DNA from: Leyella stercorea DSM 18206
Lineage (GTDB): Bacteria > Bacteroidota > Bacteroidia > Bacteroidales > Bacteroidaceae
Direction: 5' to 3'
NCBI RefSeq assembly: GCF_000235885.1
Contig: NZ_JH379375.1
Location: forward strand, 1-64,000
Length of the DNA stretch: 64,000 nucleotides
Shown here: in pieces, positions 33,055 through 41,322 of the stretch
Layout of the letters: every line of letters starts with the position of its first letter
How positions within the stretch are numbered: position 1 is the first letter of the stretch
The notes under the pieces: model-generated
What the model was told of the DNA's origin: nothing
Seen by the model: only the letters and a program-made list of their open reading frames with translations
Databases searched by the model: none
Made by a program: the position numbers and the translations under genes

Positions 33055-34506
33055 ATGGCAACACCAAAACAGGTTATGGATTTCCGACCATCTAAGGGAA
33101 TCACCACAGCACAGAGCAACGAGCACCAACGCCGTTGGACGGAAAAGGGTTGGGGATCCGCTGAATCAACAGGCAACTACGACCGCAGCCGTGAGCGGCT
33201 CAACTTCGAGGTTCGGGGCGGCAAGGTTTGTCCTATAGACAAGAGCCGAAGCATCCCGGAGCGCATGGCAGACATCCTGCGGAGCCGTGGAATCAAAGAC
33301 CCCAACGAGGGACTGGCAGAGCCACGCTTCCGCACAGTGGTCAATTTCATCTTCGGAGGCTCACGAGAACGTATGACAGAATTGGCATTCGGTGACCAGA
33401 AGGTGAATCTCACTCACGGAGCGGACAATTCGCATCTAACCCGATGCAAGGACATTGAGGAATGGGCAAAGGATGTTTACCGCTTTGTTGCGGACAAATA
33501 CGGTGAGGAGAACATCGTCGCTTTCATCTTACACTTGGACGAAACCAATCCGCACGTTCACTGCACCCTCTTGCCAATCAAGGACGGCAAGTTTGCATAC
33601 AAACAGATATTCGCCGGAAAGGACAAGTACGAGTTTTCTGCCAGGATGAAAGCCCTGCACAGCGAATTTGCCGATGTCAACAAGCGTTGGGGCATGGAGC
33701 GCGGAACTTCCGTCTCAGAGACGGGAGCACGCCACCGCACCACCGAAGAATACCGCCGCCAGCTGTCAGAACAGTGCACCACCATTGAGCAGTCCGTCGC
33801 CACCCATCAGCGGACACTCGCCTCGCTCCAATCGGACATCCGTCTGGCAGAGCGGAGAGTAAAAGGACTCACCTCAATGGTCAACAACCTCTTGCAGGAG
33901 AAGGCTGAGAAGGAGGCGGCACTTGCTGAATTGCATCGGCAGATTCTTGCAGGTCACGACAATCCTGATGCTCTCCGTCAGCAAGTCCAAGAGCTGGAGC
34001 AGGAACTGTCCGCTATCCAGTCGAAACTGGACGACAAGCAGGAGAAGCTCTCAGAGGCTGACCGCAAGCTCGATGCCCTGCGTGAGGAGATGACCGCCAT
34101 GAAGGAGCGCACGGAGGAGTTGCGGCAGGAGGCACACAGATATTCCGATACTATCCGACAAGGTGCGGACACCGTTCTCAGAAATGCCCTTCTCGAAAAC
34201 ATGGTCAGCGAGTTCTCCGAACGTGTGGCACGGCTTTCCAATGAGGGCAAGGACGTGTTTGACGGTTCCCTGCTTCAGGCCTTTGCGGAGAATGGAACGG
34301 AGGTGATGTACTGTGCCACGCTTCTATTCCTCGGCTACGTCGATGATGCCACCACCTTTGCCGAAGGTCATGGCGGTGGCGGCAGTTCGTCCGACCTCAA
34401 ATGGGGACGTGACGATGACGAGGATGAACGCGCTTGGGCACGCCGTTGCATGATGAAAGCTGCACGCATGATGCGCCCCTCTTCCGGCAAAAGGAAGAAA
34501 CGATAA
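33055..34506 (+). CDS. mobV: MobV-family relaxase (Pre/Mob)
   Basis: A 483-residue relaxase that nicks oriT and pilots the strand. The MobV signature is clear: HLDETNPHVHCTLLPI (about residues 162-177, the metal-binding His residues) preceded by RTVVNFIFGGSRERM. Residues 235-395 form a long coiled coil (repeats of leucine and charge). The tail is Arg/Lys-rich. Start ATG follows AAAAGGAAATAGGTT. The element is therefore at least mobilizable. Confidence 0.88.
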   Translation: MATPKQVMDFRPSKGITTAQSNEHQRRWTEKGWGSAESTGNYDRSRERLNFEVRGGKVCPIDKSRSIPERMADILRSRGIKDPNEGLAEPRFRTVVNFIFGGSRERMTELAFGDQKVNLTHGADNSHLTRCKDIEEWAKDVYRFVADKYGEENIVAFILHLDETNPHVHCTLLPIKDGKFAYKQIFAGKDKYEFSARMKALHSEFADVNKRWGMERGTSVSETGARHRTTEEYRRQLSEQCTTIEQSVATHQRTLASLQSDIRLAERRVKGLTSMVNNLLQEKAEKEAALAELHRQILAGHDNPDALRQQVQELEQELSAIQSKLDDKQEKLSEADRKLDALREEMTAMKERTEELRQEAHRYSDTIRQGADTVLRNALLENMVSEFSERVARLSNEGKDVFDGSLLQAFAENGTEVMYCATLLFLGYVDDATTFAEGHGGGGSSSDLKWGRDDDEDERAWARRCMMKAARMMRPSSGKRKKR

Positions 34507-34560
34507 GCGGCACTGTCACGTATCACCTGTTATAGTATTCACCAGATTAAATTGAACAAC

Positions 34561-35967
34561 ATGAGAAAAATACTTATTCTATCCCTTGGCTTCGCCCTTT
34601 CATTGGGTGCGCAAGCCAAAGACTATCACCGCACGGCGGACACCACCACCGTTGTATGCAGACTTTCGGCAGACGGTATGCTTCGTCCGCTTAAACCTTC
34701 CTACATGAAAGGGGCATTGGTAGCTTCGCCATGGACGGACAACTGGTTTGTCCAAGCGGCAGGAGGAACTACGGTCTTCCTCGGCAAACCGCTCGGATGC
34801 AACGACCTATTCGGTCGCATGAAACCGGCATTCTCCGTGTCGATCGGCAAATGGTTCACACCTTCCGTCGGCGGTCGTCTGAACTATGGCGGTATGCAGT
34901 TCAACGACTGCAACAACTCCTCGCAGGACTACCAGTACCTGCGTGCTGATTTCATGTGGAATGTCCTCGGCAACCTCTACAAGGACGATGTACACACTCT
35001 TGCCAGATGGAGTGTCATTCCATACGTGGGCGTGGGTATGCTGCACAACAAGGTGAATGCCCACAAGCCCTTTGCCATTTCCTACGGCATACAGGGGCAG
35101 TATCATCTCTCCCCACGCATTGCTGTTACGGCAGAGATAGGCAACATGACCACCATGCAGGATTTTGACGGCTATGGCAAGGCACACCGCCTTGGCGACC
35201 ATCTGCTGTCCGCATCCCTCGGCCTCTCTGTCCGCATCGGCAAGACTGGCTGGAAGCGAGTGATAGACGCTCGCCCGTACATCGCACAGAACGAATGGCT
35301 TTCGGCATACGCCTCATCCCTTTCTGACAGCAACAGCCGCTATCACGCCCAGCACGATCGAGATTGTCAGACTCTGGAGCAGCTGCGCAAGATTCTTGCC
35401 ATCGAGGGACTTCTGGACAAGTACGGCCACCTCTTTTCTGACGATGCCGCTTCTTCCGTCACAAATGGCTATCCTCGAAACGACTACAGCGGTCTCAACT
35501 CGCTGCGTGCAAGAATGAGAGACAAGTATGGTAATGGTCAAAAGACAAAGGTCATGGAGTCCGCCTCTTGTACAGAAGAATATGGCAATGCTGAAGGTGA
35601 GCCGGAAGACGATTACCTATCGCTCATCCACTCAGGAAAGGCTTGCATAGGTGCGCCCATCTATTTCTTCTTTGAACTTGGCACTGACAGGTTGCTCAAC
35701 AGGTCACAGCTCGTCAATCTCGACGAAGTAGCACGCATCGCCAAGAAATATGGCTTGAAAGTTAAGGTCATCGGCGCTGCCGACAGTGCCACAGGCAGTG
35801 AAGCCATCAATGATAACCTCAGCCGTTCCCGTGCCAGATTCATTGCAGAGGAACTGATGAAACGTGGTATGGAAAATGGCACCATCTCTCAGATTTTCGA
35901 TGGCGGCATTGACGATTACTCGCCCAATGAGGCGAACCGCCATACCAGAATCCTGCTGTATCTATAG
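34561..35967 (+). CDS. OmpA-family outer membrane protein
   Basis: A 468-residue protein with a signal peptide (MRKILILSLGFALSLGAQAK). Residues 60-220 have the alternating pattern of an outer-membrane beta barrel (WTDNWFVQAAGGTTVFLG, SIGKWFTPSVGGRLNYGG). The last 120 residues form an OmpA-like peptidoglycan-binding domain (VKVIGAADSATGSEAINDNL, SRSRARFIAEEL). It directly follows the relaxase gene and ends the operon; a surface role in transfer or mating-pair contact is likely but unproven. Confidence 0.75.
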   Translation: MRKILILSLGFALSLGAQAKDYHRTADTTTVVCRLSADGMLRPLKPSYMKGALVASPWTDNWFVQAAGGTTVFLGKPLGCNDLFGRMKPAFSVSIGKWFTPSVGGRLNYGGMQFNDCNNSSQDYQYLRADFMWNVLGNLYKDDVHTLARWSVIPYVGVGMLHNKVNAHKPFAISYGIQGQYHLSPRIAVTAEIGNMTTMQDFDGYGKAHRLGDHLLSASLGLSVRIGKTGWKRVIDARPYIAQNEWLSAYASSLSDSNSRYHAQHDRDCQTLEQLRKILAIEGLLDKYGHLFSDDAASSVTNGYPRNDYSGLNSLRARMRDKYGNGQKTKVMESASCTEEYGNAEGEPEDDYLSLIHSGKACIGAPIYFFFELGTDRLLNRSQLVNLDEVARIAKKYGLKVKVIGAADSATGSEAINDNLSRSRARFIAEELMKRGMENGTISQIFDGGIDDYSPNEANRHTRILLYL

Positions 35968-36028
35968 CCAGACATACAGCTCCGAACAAGAGCACTAAAA
36001 CTTTTTTTTCATTGATAAATTTTAGAAA

Positions 36029-36061
36029 GGGAGGGCTTGTCCGTGATGGATAGGCCCTCCC
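36029..36061 (+). terminator. Terminator of the mobilisation operon
   Basis: GGGAGGGC (36029-36036) and GCCCTCCC (36054-36061) form a strong GC stem 60 bp after the OmpA-type gene. It may serve the convergent ATPase gene too. Confidence 0.65.
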
Positions 36062-36107
36062 TTAATCATATATGTATTAACGCATATTCTATGCGCATAT
36101 CTTTTTT

Positions 36108-37370
36108 TTATCCGTGTTTCTCAGTACTTGACCAGTCAAGCAGGAAGTCATATATACTCATTATCTGTATGCCGTTTTCGTCGCTCCACTGCTTGGTATG
36201 TTCTCCCACGATCAGCAGTTTGCGGAAAGAGTCATCTACAAGACGCAACGACCGTTTCTCCTGTTCCATCTTTTCTGCATCGGGCATACGCCACGCCGAC
36301 TGGATGTAGATCCGCTCGCTCCCTTTGTTGCAGACAAAATCCACTTCCAATGTCACCCTCTGCTGCTTTCCTTCCGTATTCCTCACTCGATGATAGACGT
36401 TACCCACATCCACGAGCCATCCTCGCATACGCATCTCATTGTAGATGACGTTCTCCATGATATGTGTCGGCTCGCTCTGACGGAACGACAGAATAGCATT
36501 CCTCAGACCTACGTCCTGGTAATAATACTTGGACAACGAACCTATGTATTTCCGTCCTTTGATGTCGAACCTTTCGGATTTTTCGATAAGGAAAGCATCC
36601 TGCATATATTCCAGATAAGCCGACACTGTCTTGTCGGTTATGCTCTGCACATTGCTTACGGACTTGAACGTATTGGCTATATTCAGTGCATTGACAGGTG
36701 CTCCTATACTGGATGCTACGGTCTTCGACAATTCTTCAAATTCAGGTCTCAGTTCTATGTTGTTCCGCTCGTAGATGTCACGTAGATATACCGTGCGATA
36801 AAGGCGACGCAGGAAATCAGCCTTCTTCTCATCCCCAACCTGTGTAAGTAGTTGCGGCAAACCTCCGTACAGTCTGTATTCAGCCCAACCGTCTTCTTTC
36901 GAACCATCATACACCGTCATGAACTCCTTGAAGGATAGTGGCCACACATGTATCTCGTCACCTCTGCCTCGGAATTCCGTCACCAGGTCAGAGGACAGGA
37001 AACGCGAGTTGGAGCCTGTGACATACACATCCGCCCCTTCGGTAACTGACAAGGAAGAGAGCACCTCTACAAAGTCTTCCACCTCCTGCACCTCGTCGAT
37101 GATGATATAATAAGTCTCATAGTCAATCATCATCTTTTCCACCCAGTCCAACAGGTAGTCCGGGTTCTTGAACTCTCTGTTCTTCCTACTCTCCATGTCG
37201 ATGACGAGAATATGGTCTTCTCTCACGCCCTCATCCAATAGATGCTGATGAAAGAGTTTCTTCAGAAGGAACGACTTGCCTGAACGTCGCAATCCTGTGA
37301 TTATCTTTATGAGCCCGTTGTTCTTTGAACGGCTCAACTGTTCTATGTATCTATATCTGTTTACTATCAT
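36108..37370 (-). CDS. AAA ATPase with DUF4143 domain
   Basis: A 420-residue protein with an N-terminal AAA_14 module and C-terminal DUF4143. The P-loop is GLRRSGKSFLLKKLF near residue 27, Walker B TYYIIIDEVQEVEDF near 91 and sensor YVTGSNSRFLSSDL near 116. The C-terminal part has LEVDFVCNKGSERIYIQ, a restriction-endonuclease-like core that lost part of its catalytic pattern. Such single-gene ATPases are very common in Bacteroidales; their role is unknown. A moron-like cargo gene on the strand opposite to its neighbours. Confidence 0.8.
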   Translation of the reverse strand: MIVNRYRYIEQLSRSKNNGLIKIITGLRRSGKSFLLKKLFHQHLLDEGVREDHILVIDMESRKNREFKNPDYLLDWVEKMMIDYETYYIIIDEVQEVEDFVEVLSSLSVTEGADVYVTGSNSRFLSSDLVTEFRGRGDEIHVWPLSFKEFMTVYDGSKEDGWAEYRLYGGLPQLLTQVGDEKKADFLRRLYRTVYLRDIYERNNIELRPEFEELSKTVASSIGAPVNALNIANTFKSVSNVQSITDKTVSAYLEYMQDAFLIEKSERFDIKGRKYIGSLSKYYYQDVGLRNAILSFRQSEPTHIMENVIYNEMRMRGWLVDVGNVYHRVRNTEGKQQRVTLEVDFVCNKGSERIYIQSAWRMPDAEKMEQEKRSLRLVDDSFRKLLIVGEHTKQWSDENGIQIMSIYDFLLDWSSTEKHG

Positions 37371-37409
37371 ATTTTACGAAAAACTGTCACTTGTGACACT
37401 TTTTCGGAG

Positions 37410-37418
37410 GCAAAGTTA
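37410..37418 (-). promoter_or_regulatory. Promoter of the ATPase gene
   Basis: TAACTTTGC on the minus strand, 40 bp before the ATG of the ATPase gene. A second minus-strand -7 box lies at 37526-37534. Confidence 0.6.
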
Positions 37419-37525
37419 TATATTTTATCCTAAATCAAAGAAAGAAATAAAGAAAAATGCACTAAAAATCAATGATTTTCCTGTTTTGTAGTGTCTATTC
37501 CACTTGCCGATGCCCATTTTTCTTT

Positions 37526-37764
37526 GCAAAGTTACTGCCCGGGCGAATGGTCAAGTACCGCCATGCTAACAGGCAGAGGACTGAACGACAGCTTTCCGCA
37601 AATCAAAGATTTGGGTATTTCATTAACTCCTCCGTCTGTTTTCTTGCCTTATCGCCCTCATTCCGCAGTCTTTTGATGCACGAAAAATCAGTTCCCGACA
37701 AGAGGAGCCGAAAGGCTTCAAAAGGAGGGAAGAAAAACAAGTTGAACAAATAATTTCTTTGCGT
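37526..37764 (+). promoter_or_regulatory. Shared leader element ahead of the 37765 gene
   Basis: Starts with the inverted -7 box GCAAAGTTA (37526-37534) and ends with GAGCCGAAAGGCTTC (37705-37719), a GAAA-loop hairpin, then AAAAGGAGGGAAGA (37719-37732). The same end is present in the leaders at 19.68 and 23.18 kb. A weak plus-strand -7-like TTTCTTTGC is directly before the ATG. Confidence 0.45.
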
Positions 37765-38058
37765 ATGGAATTACACAGATTATCAGAAAACGAGCAGGCA
37801 TTTGTCGAGTGCTTCTCACGGTTCGTAAACGGTCAGATGGGGTCAGCCGCCAAGGTAGGCAATGCCCTTGCAGATGACCATCGCTATCTTATCAACGAAA
37901 AGGGCAAGGTGGTGTTTGCCTTCTTGGAACGCCTTGCCAACGACTATCAAAAAGGTCGTTATGACCAGCGTGACGAGTGGGTGTGCCGATTGGCAGCAGA
38001 GGCCATCGAACACCTTGTAGAGAACAGAATGTATTACAGAACACTTAACAACGATTGA
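37765..38058 (+). CDS. Hypothetical protein
   Basis: A 97-residue helical protein (MELHRLSENEQAFVECFSRF start). It has no signal peptide. No family recognised. The stop overlaps with the region just before the next start (38061), so the two genes form one unit. Confidence 0.5.
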   Translation: MELHRLSENEQAFVECFSRFVNGQMGSAAKVGNALADDHRYLINEKGKVVFAFLERLANDYQKGRYDQRDEWVCRLAAEAIEHLVENRMYYRTLNND

Positions 38059-38060
38059 CT

Positions 38061-38426
38061 ATGGCAAGCAGATTGATTACACCCGTATTGGAGGAGATAC
38101 TGAAATCCTATCCTCTGTATTCACAGGACGGCAAAGGCAAGGATGCCGTTTGTGTGGCAATATTCTTCATCGGACACGTCCGTTGGTTCGTACTTGAAGG
38201 ACAGCCGGAAGGTAACGACACCACGTTGTTCACCATCGTATGCGGTCTGCATGAAACGGAGTATGGCTATACCTCCGTCAATGAAATGGAGAGCGTAAAG
38301 GTGGATGGCTCCAAATATGGAGTGGACGAGATATTTCAAGTGGAGCAGTTGGACGGCTTCAAGCCGGTGAAACTGAAGAGCATTCCAGACGAGGATTTAC
38401 AAGCATTCCTTCATAATATGGAATGA
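38061..38426 (+). CDS. DUF2958-like protein
   Basis: A 121-residue protein resembling DUF2958: LITPVLEEILKSYPLYSQDG, then AIFFIGHVRWFVLEGQPEGN and CGLHETEYGYTSVNEMES. Family members are common in plasmids next to antirestriction genes; their role is unknown. Here it lies between the shared leader and a terminator, convergent with an ArdC-like gene. Confidence 0.6.
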   Translation: MASRLITPVLEEILKSYPLYSQDGKGKDAVCVAIFFIGHVRWFVLEGQPEGNDTTLFTIVCGLHETEYGYTSVNEMESVKVDGSKYGVDEIFQVEQLDGFKPVKLKSIPDEDLQAFLHNME

Positions 38427-38438
38427 CCCCAAATTAAA

Positions 38439-38470
38439 TCAGCCGCAGGGACATTACTCCTTGCGGCTGA
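38439..38470 (+). terminator. Terminator between convergent genes
   Basis: TCAGCCGCAGG (38439-38449) and CCTTGCGGCTGA (38459-38470) form a strong stem 12 bp after the DUF2958-like gene. Confidence 0.65.
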
Positions 38471-38475
38471 CTATT

Positions 38476-38535
38476 GTTAGTACCTACTATGAGTAGTAAA
38501 GCCTACGATTAGTATATACTACGATACTACTCTCA
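38476..38535. repeat. TAGTA repeats, third cluster
   Basis: GTTAGTACCTACTATGAGTA, then TTAGTATATACTACGATACT: the same TAGTA/TACTA pentamers as around parA-parB, 16 kb away. Possibly a second centromere-like site. Confidence 0.55.
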
Positions 38536-40455
38536 TCTTCGGAAAGCGGACTTGGCAACGTGCTCCTCTTGTACCTCTTCCTTCTGGTACTCCTCCATGT
38601 CAAGCAGTTGCTCATACGCAGAGCTGATGTTTGCGTCCATAGAATGGTTGTGGCTGAAAGGGAAGGTATGCTTCACAGAGAGTCCTGCATTGGTCACAGT
38701 CCCCACATCCAGGCTATCCTTATCCTTGTTATATTGCAGGTTCAGCAAACCACCATTCGGCATTTGGAATATCGGCATTTTTCGCTGCGCCAATTCCGAA
38801 AACTCTTCGGCGGTCATCTCCCTCGCCACAGCCTTCACGTCCTCACTGGCACGTCCTATGCCATAGCGAGTGATATGGTCACGCACTTCTTGCTCCGTAT
38901 GCTTCAGGAACACCTCATACGTACCGCCGACACTCCCGTTATAGACCACTGCAAAGTCCTTGTCCTCTATTAGCAGGTCATCGCCTCTGTTCTGGCACGG
39001 CTTCCTGTAGGTCTGCTCCTCGTCCATGCCGTTCCCGTCATAGTATTCCTTGGCAAGCGTCAGCAGTCCTTGATAGTCACCTTTCTCCTTTAGCTTATCC
39101 AGTTCCGATGTGTCATCCGTTGATTGGAGATAGGCGATGGAGGCATAATAGACGTTTTCTTTCGATTGTGAAGGCTCTGTCAGGCTTTTGTACTGGGCAA
39201 AAGCCTCCTGATAATTGGTGTCAAGGTCTTTGCCGTGGTCGTAAGGAACAGAGAGTTTCACTTCCAGACCGTTACTCGTCGGCACAGCAATCTTTACAGA
39301 GTCCTCCTTCTCATGATGCTGGATATATACAGCAGAACCATTATATGCCAAGACTGCATGGTCGCCGTCATCTATGGATAGATAACTTTTCCCTTGCCCG
39401 TTTTCCTGCTCAGCCTTTTTCTCCTGGTCTATCTCCATAGCAATCTTGTCGATATGCTGCGTGAGCATTGAGGTAGCTTTTTTCACATCGAGTAGCGTGG
39501 TCTTGATGAACTGCGGCGACTCCTTCAGCGAATCCAGCCAAGACTTCAAATAGGCAGCCGAATCTCCTTTCAGATGCTTTGTCATGCCATACCGCTGAGC
39601 GGTCAGCGCAGCCGTCAGTTCTGCCACCAGTTCCTCGCGTGCATACTCTGCCGAGCCGAAGGTAGCGGGCTTGATGCGGTCTAACTGTCCCTCCGCACCC
39701 GTGGAGTGTCCCATCTCGTGGAAAAGGTTCGAGTAGAAAGACTCCCCATCCTTGAACTGCCTTTTCTCAGGCATCACAATCTCATTCTTGCTGATGGAGA
39801 AATAGGCGGAATCACCGAACATCGGTTTGATGGGACATATCCAACGGTTGTCCGCTATCATCCTATCCACGGGTTCAAAGGCAAACTGCTCGTCCTTCTC
39901 TACCTTGGGCATCGAGTATTCCTGTTCCAGTTTCTCCCAAAACTCTGGTCTGACCTCCTTCAGGTTGGTCTGCGCCACATTGAAGACATGGTAAGTCTGA
40001 AGCTTTGGATATACATTGTACTTTTCGCGCTCTTCCTGAGAGAGCAGTTTGTAGTCCTCCCACTTGATGTGTTCCTTTGTTTCCTTATTGACCACCGTAA
40101 ACGTGGTGAGCATCACGGGGAAAGAATGCTCACCTTTCAGTACTGACACACGGGGCTTCTGTTCCTCGTCTTTCTTGCCAGTTTTGTTAAACTGCTGTAT
40201 GCGGTCGAAGGTACAGAAGCGAGGAATCTTGTAACCCTCCTTCTCGCAATGCAGGAGCAACATCATAGCGTTCATGCCATTATATTCTCGTCCGTTCAGG
40301 TTTTTCGGCCATTGCAACGCACCTTCAGTAAACCAGGGCTTTTTCCATCCGTCTTTGCCCGACAGCGACTGAATACGCTCAATCATCATATCGGCAAACA
40401 GGTCGAGTGCCTTGTCTTCGGCACTCGGACCTTCCTTAGCATAAGGCTTTCCCAT
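38533..40455 (-). CDS. ArdC-like antirestriction protein with zincin domain
   Basis: A 640-residue protein. The N-terminal ssDNA-binding (DUF1738) part shows MMIERIQSLSGKDGWKKPWF and NLNGREYNGMNAMML; the zincin-like peptidase part carries LFHEMGHSTGAEGQLDR with an intact HExxH. Related ArdC proteins coat incoming single strands and protect them from host restriction. The C-terminal 300 residues contain two related segments (YNGSAVYIQHHEK, YNGSVGGTYEVFLKHTEQE), perhaps DUF-type repeats. I start at ATG 40455. Last gene of the long minus-strand transfer operon. Confidence 0.75.
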   Translation of the reverse strand: MGKPYAKEGPSAEDKALDLFADMMIERIQSLSGKDGWKKPWFTEGALQWPKNLNGREYNGMNAMMLLLHCEKEGYKIPRFCTFDRIQQFNKTGKKDEEQKPRVSVLKGEHSFPVMLTTFTVVNKETKEHIKWEDYKLLSQEEREKYNVYPKLQTYHVFNVAQTNLKEVRPEFWEKLEQEYSMPKVEKDEQFAFEPVDRMIADNRWICPIKPMFGDSAYFSISKNEIVMPEKRQFKDGESFYSNLFHEMGHSTGAEGQLDRIKPATFGSAEYAREELVAELTAALTAQRYGMTKHLKGDSAAYLKSWLDSLKESPQFIKTTLLDVKKATSMLTQHIDKIAMEIDQEKKAEQENGQGKSYLSIDDGDHAVLAYNGSAVYIQHHEKEDSVKIAVPTSNGLEVKLSVPYDHGKDLDTNYQEAFAQYKSLTEPSQSKENVYYASIAYLQSTDDTSELDKLKEKGDYQGLLTLAKEYYDGNGMDEEQTYRKPCQNRGDDLLIEDKDFAVVYNGSVGGTYEVFLKHTEQEVRDHITRYGIGRASEDVKAVAREMTAEEFSELAQRKMPIFQMPNGGLLNLQYNKDKDSLDVGTVTNAGLSVKHTFPFSHNHSMDANISSAYEQLLDMEEYQKEEVQEEHVAKSAFRR

Positions 40456-40461
40456 AGTCAA

Positions 40462-41067
40462 TTAACCATTATAGGGCTGCGGAACATATTCGCTCATTTC
40501 AGACACTCGGCAGGAGAAGTCCAGTTTGTCATTGAAGACACTGACAGACAATGCCCCTTTGATGTTCGCTTTCACGCCTGGTTGCAGCCATGCCTCGCAT
40601 TTGCCATCGAATAGGAAGAAACTTACCCAGATGTATTCAAATCCGTCCTGTACTTTCTCTGCGCTGAAAGCGGAGAACTGGCAGTACGGCACACCATTCT
40701 TGTCCGTCTTGTCCTCAATGCTCTTGCCCACCTTGCCGCGGAACTCCATCACGCCCTTGATGCAGTCCTCTGCCTCGTCAGGCTGGTGGCTGATGCTGCT
40801 TGCCGACAGGTTGAAATAAAGGACATCGCCCCATTTTCTTGGTACCAATACACCGGCTACCTCAATGCGTTCGCCGATGTTGCAGCTGCCCACCTCCGTC
40901 AGTGTCCCATCTTTGATGACCGACACCTCGATGGTCTTGTTAATCCCGCTCTTCGCTGGAATGACTACGTTCATGGCAAAGCTCACGAATGCCTTGCCCT
41001 CCTTGTTCGTGCGGCAGGTCGCAGCCTTGCTGACCGTTCCGCACACTGTTACATTACATTTGATCAT
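40462..41067 (-). CDS. OB-fold single-strand-binding-like protein
   Basis: A 201-residue protein with two probable OB folds. The first has VTVCGTVSKAATCRTNKEGK, FVSFAMNVVIPA and GERIEVAGVLVPRKW; the second repeats this plan (VMEFRGKVGKSIEDK, VKANIKGALSVSVFN). It resembles SSB/primosomal-type binders rather than canonical SSB. It lies directly upstream of the ArdC zincin gene (7 bp). Confidence 0.6.
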   Translation of the reverse strand: MIKCNVTVCGTVSKAATCRTNKEGKAFVSFAMNVVIPAKSGINKTIEVSVIKDGTLTEVGSCNIGERIEVAGVLVPRKWGDVLYFNLSASSISHQPDEAEDCIKGVMEFRGKVGKSIEDKTDKNGVPYCQFSAFSAEKVQDGFEYIWVSFFLFDGKCEAWLQPGVKANIKGALSVSVFNDKLDFSCRVSEMSEYVPQPYNG

Positions 41068-41139
41068 TGCTCGATACTATTTGAATTATACATATCCATC
41101 GTCCAAGTGAAATGTCTTAGCAATGACAATAATCTCTTT

Positions 41140-41322
41140 TCAATCATCATATACTAGCGCATGTATCAGTTCATAGACTATCCACGCTGCTATGATAAGT
41201 TGGAAGCCGAGATAGATGATGGCCACGGTCTGACCGAAAAGCCATTGGGTAAGCATGAAGTGTCCTGCCACAGCTACCATACCCACCAGCAATGTACACA
41301 GATGACTTGCTATCCTTTTCAT
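41140..41322 (-). CDS. Small two-helix membrane protein
   Basis: A 60-residue protein with two hydrophobic helices (LLVGMVAVAGHFML, QLIIAAWIVYELIHAL). It overlaps the peptidoglycan hydrolase gene by 4 bp. A paralogue with the same layout sits at 57744-57932 (shared WxVYExxHA near the end). Might act as a holin-like or immunity partner, an inference. Confidence 0.5.
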   Translation of the reverse strand: MKRIASHLCTLLVGMVAVAGHFMLTQWLFGQTVAIIYLGFQLIIAAWIVYELIHALVYDD

